Position numbers and translations under genes: made by a program
Notes under the pieces: model-generated
Seen by the model: the letters and a program-made list of their open reading frames with translations, nothing else
Told to the model about the DNA's origin: nothing
The model's database searches: none
Assembly (NCBI GenBank): GCA_030674155.1
Contig: CM060334.1
Coordinates: 13,139,292-13,154,291 of the forward strand
Source: Stramonita haemastoma
Lineage: Eukaryota > Mollusca > Gastropoda > Neogastropoda > Muricidae
DNA: 15,000 nucleotides
Reading direction: 5' to 3'
Shown here: piece after piece, positions 11,386-15,000 of the stretch
Layout of the letters: every line of letters starts with the position of its first letter
Numbering within the stretch: the stretch's first letter is position 1

Positions 11386-11540
11386 AAGACAAACAAAGTC
11401 TTTTCACCAATTAAAAAAACTTGTTTCTGAGACCAATCCCCCCCCCCCCCACACACACACACACAATAACAAAACTGCAGTAGTAAAAAAAAAAGAAAAA
11501 AAGAAAAAAAAGGAAGTTGTCACTGTTGAACGAGGCTCTA
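11386..11540 (+). repeat. Local repeat family, copy B
   Basis: Direct repeat of 10778-10911, about 606 bp downstream. It has a longer C run with an added CA patch and a longer A-rich tract, which makes it about 20 bp longer. Similarity stops just after GGCTCTA in both. Confidence 0.8.
11438..11465. repeat. Poly-C and CA run inside repeat copy B
   Basis: Thirteen C residues are followed by about seven CA units where copy A has an interrupted CCCCACCCACCCCACA. This looks like expansion of an existing C/A-rich tract by slippage. Confidence 0.85.
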
Positions 11541-11599
11541 TAGTTCAAAGTCTCTGCCACTGAGCAGGAAGTGACAAACAGCATAACAACATTTACCTT

Positions 11600-11648
11600 G
11601 CTAAATTGATCGAAAAACATGGATGCATGTCACTTTGCTTTTCCCCAG
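11600..11648 (+). repeat. Local repeat family, right-end fragment next to copy B
   Basis: Counterpart of 10112-10160, with the shared words GCTAAATTGATC, CATGGATG and CTTTGCTTTTCC. It ends just before the AC repeat. Confidence 0.5.
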
Positions 11649-11656
11649 TGGCGTGG

Positions 11657-11827
<171 letters not shown>

Positions 11828-11972
11828 CAGCATTTATCTTACTCAAGTTCACTTGCTTCTATTTGTTATCTTTTAGTATGTACAGTTCAAGGAGTTTCTG
11901 ATGGTTAGACCTGTTTTGTTGTTGTTTTTTCTATTATCCTCCATTCACCTGTCCACACAAACACACCGACTC

Positions 11973-12001
11973 TTTTTTTTTTTTTTTTTTTTTTCCCCCC
12001 C
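11973..12001. repeat. Homopolymer T22 followed by C7
   Basis: A run of about 22 T residues joins directly to seven C residues. On the minus strand this is G7A22. No retroposon body was recognised on either side, so it is not called as a poly-A tail. Confidence 0.9.
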
Positions 12002-12049
12002 AATCATTTGTCTAAAATCACTTTTTAGTGGAAAGACGTTAAATTGAAG

Positions 12050-12063
12050 ACACACACACACAC

Positions 12064-12146
<83 letters not shown>
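12050..12146. repeat. Compound microsatellite (AC)n(AT)n, module 2
   Basis: About 15 bp of AC and one G are followed by about 81 bp of uninterrupted AT. Same unit order and orientation as module 1, about 225 bp away. Confidence 0.98.
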
Positions 12147-12149
<3 letters not shown>

Positions 12150-12507
12150 TGGATTTTTGTTTTGGAGGGGTGGGCGTTGGAGGGAGGGGCGATAATTAAT
12201 TGCTGGCAACATGTGGATGCTTCATGCAATTCTAATTAACGATCTCACGACATCCATGCTCTATCGCTTTGGCGGAGGAAAACCATGACAATAAAACTTC
12301 AGAGCCTTTGAGAAAGACCATTCATGCAGATTGAGTTTCAAGTTCTAAAGGTTTGTAATTTTCTGTCGATGTTCAAGGCTAATTGAAAACAGCGTCTGTT
12401 TTTAAATCAGGAAGCTGTTCTTTGAACCTAGCTTTGAAATTGATAAGACATTGTTTTAACTTATTATGCGCTGCAAATTTTCAATCTCTTTTTAGATCAT
12501 GTGGCTT
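12147..12507. other. No gene recognised
   Basis: A G-rich patch (12157-12190, GGAGGGGTGGG-like) is followed by AT-rich DNA. No supported gene or element. Confidence 0.5.
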
Positions 12508-12566
12508 GTTTAATTAATATAGCTAATAAAAGTTTACATCTGATTGCATGCATGCATGCACGTGTG
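12508..12566 (+). repeat. Fragment of a diverged AT-rich repeat, copy d
   Basis: TTTAATTAATATAGCTAATA is followed by AGTTTACATCTGATTGCATG and a GTGTG tract, in the same order as 6663-6740 and 5431-5490. Confidence 0.4.
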
Positions 12567-12609
12567 TGTGTGTGGGCGTGTGTATGTGTGTGTGTGTGCG
12601 CGCGCGCGC
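12546..12609. repeat. (GCAT)n / (GT)n / (GC)n tract
   Basis: Three to four GCAT units are followed by interrupted GT repeats and a GCGCGCGCGCGC stretch at about 12598-12609. All parts alternate purine and pyrimidine, so the tract is a Z-DNA candidate. Confidence 0.92.
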
Positions 12610-13016
12610 CAATTGTTATGATTCTGAATGAAGGGATTTTGCTTTTTATCATTGTTTTTATTTCAAGCAGGGGTCTTATTTAGTTTTCTTTGAAGCTGCA
12701 TAGGATAAAATAGAAGAAACTAGCATATTTCATATAACATTATTTGAATACTAGCTACCGGGGATTGAAAAGAATAAACTAATGCAGGGGGAATAATCTT
12801 AAGTAGAAAACTGATTTCCAGAAGAATCACCCGAAGTTTCTTTTTCTTTCAAGGCCATAGCAGGGCTGTTGACATAATTTGAAAGGCAAAACATCTGTTG
12901 ACATATGATATTGATTAGCAGGCTTGGTTCTACAGCAAAGTTTTATTTTCATTAGCTAAGGACAGTAAACGTGCTAGAAGTTGACCTTAAGTGGGCACAA
13001 TTATCTTAACAGCAGC
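12610..13016. other. No gene recognised; possible eroded SINE head at its right end
   Basis: AT-rich DNA with no supported gene. An AGCTAAGGACAG word at 12954-12965 and AAGTGGGCAC at about 12989-12998 faintly resemble the head of SINE copy 1 and could be its strongly diverged counterpart. Confidence 0.4.
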
Positions 13017-13204
13017 ACAGCCCCCCAGTTCACTCAGCTGCAAATGGGTACCTGCCCTAATTAGGGTCAGGGAAGGTAAAGCAGCGAGTGAGAGGAGATG
13101 GGCAACACCCTCAATATACTGGCCCCGGGAGAAGCTGAGGTCTCTGACATATAGCTCCCCAAAGAACACACAGGCCTAAGTTATAGGGAAATCGTTTACC
13201 TTTT
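13017..13204 (+). mobile_element. tRNA-derived SINE, copy 2 (body and tail)
   Basis: It shares with copy 1 the words CAGCTGCAAATGGGTACCTG (TATAAATGGATACCTG in copy 1), CCTCAATATACTGGCCC, GAGAAGCTGAGGTCTCTGAC and AGCTCCCC, ending at TTTACCTTTT. It retains about 20 bp after TGCCCT that copy 1 lacks. The pol III boxes are not recognisable, so this copy is either 5' truncated or badly decayed there. Its orientation is opposite to the adjacent LINE, and its tail is about 150 bp from the LINE 3' end. Confidence 0.7.
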
Positions 13205-13353
13205 AACATCATAGGGTCTCACTTGTTGTCTTGAATCTGGGCTTTAGGGTTCGATTTGAAGATCATTTAACTCAGTTACTGGATTTGTTGGAATATACTT
13301 TACTCATTTTGTGATTGCGTTAACGTAATCAGTAGCAGGAGACATTAGGGGAA

Positions 13354-13369
13354 CTCACTCACTCACTCA
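13354..13369 (-). repeat. (TGAG)4 tail of the LINE
   Basis: Four TGAG units on the minus strand (CTCA on the plus strand) form the element's 3' terminus. The last sense codon (GAG) and the TGA stop lie inside this tandem run, followed by TTCCCC flanking sequence. Short tandem tails are known for several LINE groups that lack poly-A. Confidence 0.75.
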
Positions 13370-15000
13370 GTCCCATGTCCCAAAGGACGTAGGGGGGACA
13401 TGAGAGAAGACGCAACAGAGATCTTTTTCCATGCTTCACGATCCTGTGTGGCTAGTAGGAGGTGTTGTAGGGGTTGGGCGGTCCAGTCTTTGATGTTGTC
13501 AACCCATGATTTCTTTTGGCGGCCTCTTCTTCTCTTGCCCTCGACTGTTCCTTGCAGGATGGTTTTTGCTAGGGTGTTGTGTCTTGTGGTGTGACCAAAC
13601 CACATCAGCTTTCTCCTCTTTATGGTGGAGAGCAAAGGCTCTTGGGGGCCCACACGCTTTTTGATTTCTTCTTTCACATAGTTATTGGTCTTGTGTTCTT
13701 TGTATGATATTTTGAGAAGTCTTCTGTGGCACTTGTTCTCGAATGCTTGGATTCTCCTCTCTAACTCTGCTGTCAGAGTCCATGATTCACAGCCATATAG
13801 GAGGATAGATATCACGAGGGATTTGTAAAGGTGGTATTTGGTGCCGAAGCTGATGTTGTTGCTTCTGATGATCTTCTCAAGTCTGACTAGAGCAGATGTT
13901 GCTGTTGCAATGCAAGCTTTCACTTCATTGTTTTATGTGCCATCTTTTGTTAGGATGGAGCCTAAGTATTTGAATTGGCTCACCTCTTCTAGTGTTTCTC
14001 CATTCATCTTTATTTCCGTGATGTCATTACTTGCGCTGTTGACCATGATCTTTGATTTCTCTGTACTGACCTCCATGCCGTATGCGCTCGCTCGATCTGT
14101 TAAATTGTCTGTGAGGATTTGCAGTTCTTGTTTGCTGCTGCCCATGAGGTCAATGTCATCTGCAAATCTGAGGTTGCAAAGGGGTCTTCCACCAATGGAG
14201 ATGGAAGTGTGGTGGTTTTGCAGTGTCTCTGTCATGATGTTTTCGAGGAAGAGATTGAAGAGTGCAGGTGAGAGAAGGCAGCCCTGGCGAACCCCAACCG
14301 TGGTCTTGAAGAACTCGCCCACGTGGTTGTTCATGAAAACTGCACTTTTTGCGTTCTCGTACAGAGCCTTGATGACTTCCATTAGGCAGCTGTTAATGTT
14401 GAAGTGCCTGAGTACTTGCCAGAGGCCGTCATGCCATACCCTGTCAAAGGCCTTTTTGAAGTCTATGAAATTGTGGTACAAGTCTTTTTGGTGTTGGAGA
14501 TGCTTCTCTATCAGAATTCTCAGATTGAAAATTTGTTCCATTGTGCTGCGTTTTGGTCTAAAGCCCGCTTGTTCTTCTGCCAGGAGTTTTTCTGCTTGGT
14601 TTTTCAGTCTGTTGAGGACTACCTGCAGCATAATCTTGCTAGGATGACTTATGAGACTGATGATTCTGTAGTTCTGGCATTTCTTGAGGTTTCCTTTCTT
14701 TGGCAGGGGTATTACAAGAGACTGTGTCCATTCTTTTGGCCATTCTTTGGTGTCGTGGATCTTCTGACAAAGTTCTGTGAATCGCCTTGCTGTTTTATTC
14801 CCTCCATTTTTTATGAGTTCAGCTGGGATGTTATCAATTCCAGGGGACTTCCCCTTCTTCAATTGTTTAATAGCTGCATCTACTTCACACCTTAGTATTG
14901 GTGGGTCTTTATCTTGGTGTTCAGGGGGTTTGTCAGAAACTATGTTGGTATCTGGGCGTAGTGGGTAGTTGTACAATCCCTCACAGTATTCTGTCCAGCG
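13363..15000 (-). pseudogene. LINE reverse transcriptase, 5' incomplete, one in-frame stop
   Basis: The product would copy the element's RNA into DNA at a nicked target site. The frame is open from the edge (RWTEYCEG at 15000-14977) to a TAA at 13933-13935, then continues in the same frame to TGA at 13363-13365, giving 544 sense codons. RT signatures in order are SLVIPLPKKG (about 14722-14691), EEQAGFRPKRST (14577-14542), FIDFKKAFD with the first catalytic Asp at 14463-14461, GVRQGCLLSPALF (about 14295-14257) and FADDIDL with the paired Asp codons at 14160-14155. The C-terminal part after the stop has LLYGCESW (about 13803-13780), KRRKLMWFGH and a basic RRRGRQKKSW stretch. No frameshift was found. 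The TAA separates the intact RT core from the C-terminal domain, so this copy is probably inactive unless the stop is read through. The upstream endonuclease expected for such elements is not in view. Confidence 0.93.

Larger units (their letters stand above)
13354..15000 (-). mobile_element. Non-LTR retrotransposon (LINE), 3' part
   Basis: The minus strand carries an almost continuous reverse-transcriptase frame from the window edge to 13363, ending in a short TGAG tandem tail. The element has practically no 3' untranslated region. Its 5' end, any endonuclease domain and the 5' target-site duplication are outside the window. The wording of the C-terminal region matches a LINE group very common in marine invertebrate genomes and often annotated as endonuclease-reverse transcriptase. 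I do not assign a clade (RTE, jockey-like or other). Confidence 0.93.

Noticed and set aside
11973..12001. T22 as the reverse complement of a poly-A tail of a minus-strand retroposon
   Set aside because: On the minus strand it reads G7A22, preceded only by the AT repeat region; no retroposon body or target duplication is visible.
13246..13260. GGGTTCGATTT as a pol III B box of another tRNA or SINE
   Set aside because: No A box at suitable distance upstream and no cloverleaf could be drawn around it.
13838..14895. Plus-strand frames of 269 and 163 codons opposite the LINE
   Set aside because: They are antisense shadows of the reverse-transcriptase frame, which has recognisable catalytic motifs on the minus strand.

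Overview
The window looks like accessory or intergenic DNA from a eukaryotic, probably invertebrate animal genome. A mollusc such as a gastropod is plausible but not proven. The reasons are the very high density of long di- and tetranucleotide microsatellites, a LINE of a kind widespread in marine invertebrates, tRNA-derived SINE copies, and AT-rich DNA with no compact genes. I found no host protein-coding gene, rRNA, functional tRNA or CRISPR array. Almost every open frame longer than 60 codons is a translated microsatellite or a chance frame.

Layout. 1-4330: a 101-bp sequence (R101) occurs at 3-103 and again at 4225-4325 with one mismatch. Between the copies lie a compound CA/TCTG/TC microsatellite, a TAA repeat next to a probable retroposon end, a TA repeat, two CA/TG-rich blocks, a SINE with recognisable pol III boxes (2912-3148), and a 72-bp TG repeat. 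4330-8910: mostly unremarkable AT-rich DNA, apart from a compositionally distinct candidate interspersed repeat at 4805-5050 and three short related fragments (5431, 6663, 7146). 8910-9690: an AT-rich low-complexity tract, then (GA)n(CAGA)n and (TCTG)n(TC)n arranged as an inverted pair. 9690-12150: fragments of a local repeat family at 10112, 10367, 10778, 11386 and 11600, followed by two (AC)n(AT)n modules. 12150-13350: AT-rich DNA, a fourth related fragment, and a second SINE copy (13017-13204).

13354-15000, minus strand: the 3' part of a non-LTR retrotransposon. It encodes a reverse transcriptase with its catalytic aspartates intact and a C-terminal domain. One in-frame TAA at 13933-13935 interrupts the frame, which runs off the right edge, so any upstream endonuclease lies outside the window. 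The normal stop codon is part of a short TGAG tandem tail.

The elements do not form a pathway. The LINE would have encoded retrotransposition machinery, and the SINEs are non-autonomous retroposons that need a LINE enzyme. Their tails differ (ACCTTT against TGAG), so this LINE is not an obvious partner of these SINEs. The points most worth following are the nearly identical R101 pair, the microsatellite inverted repeat and the small unnamed repeat families. I see no convincing evidence of a new multi-gene system.
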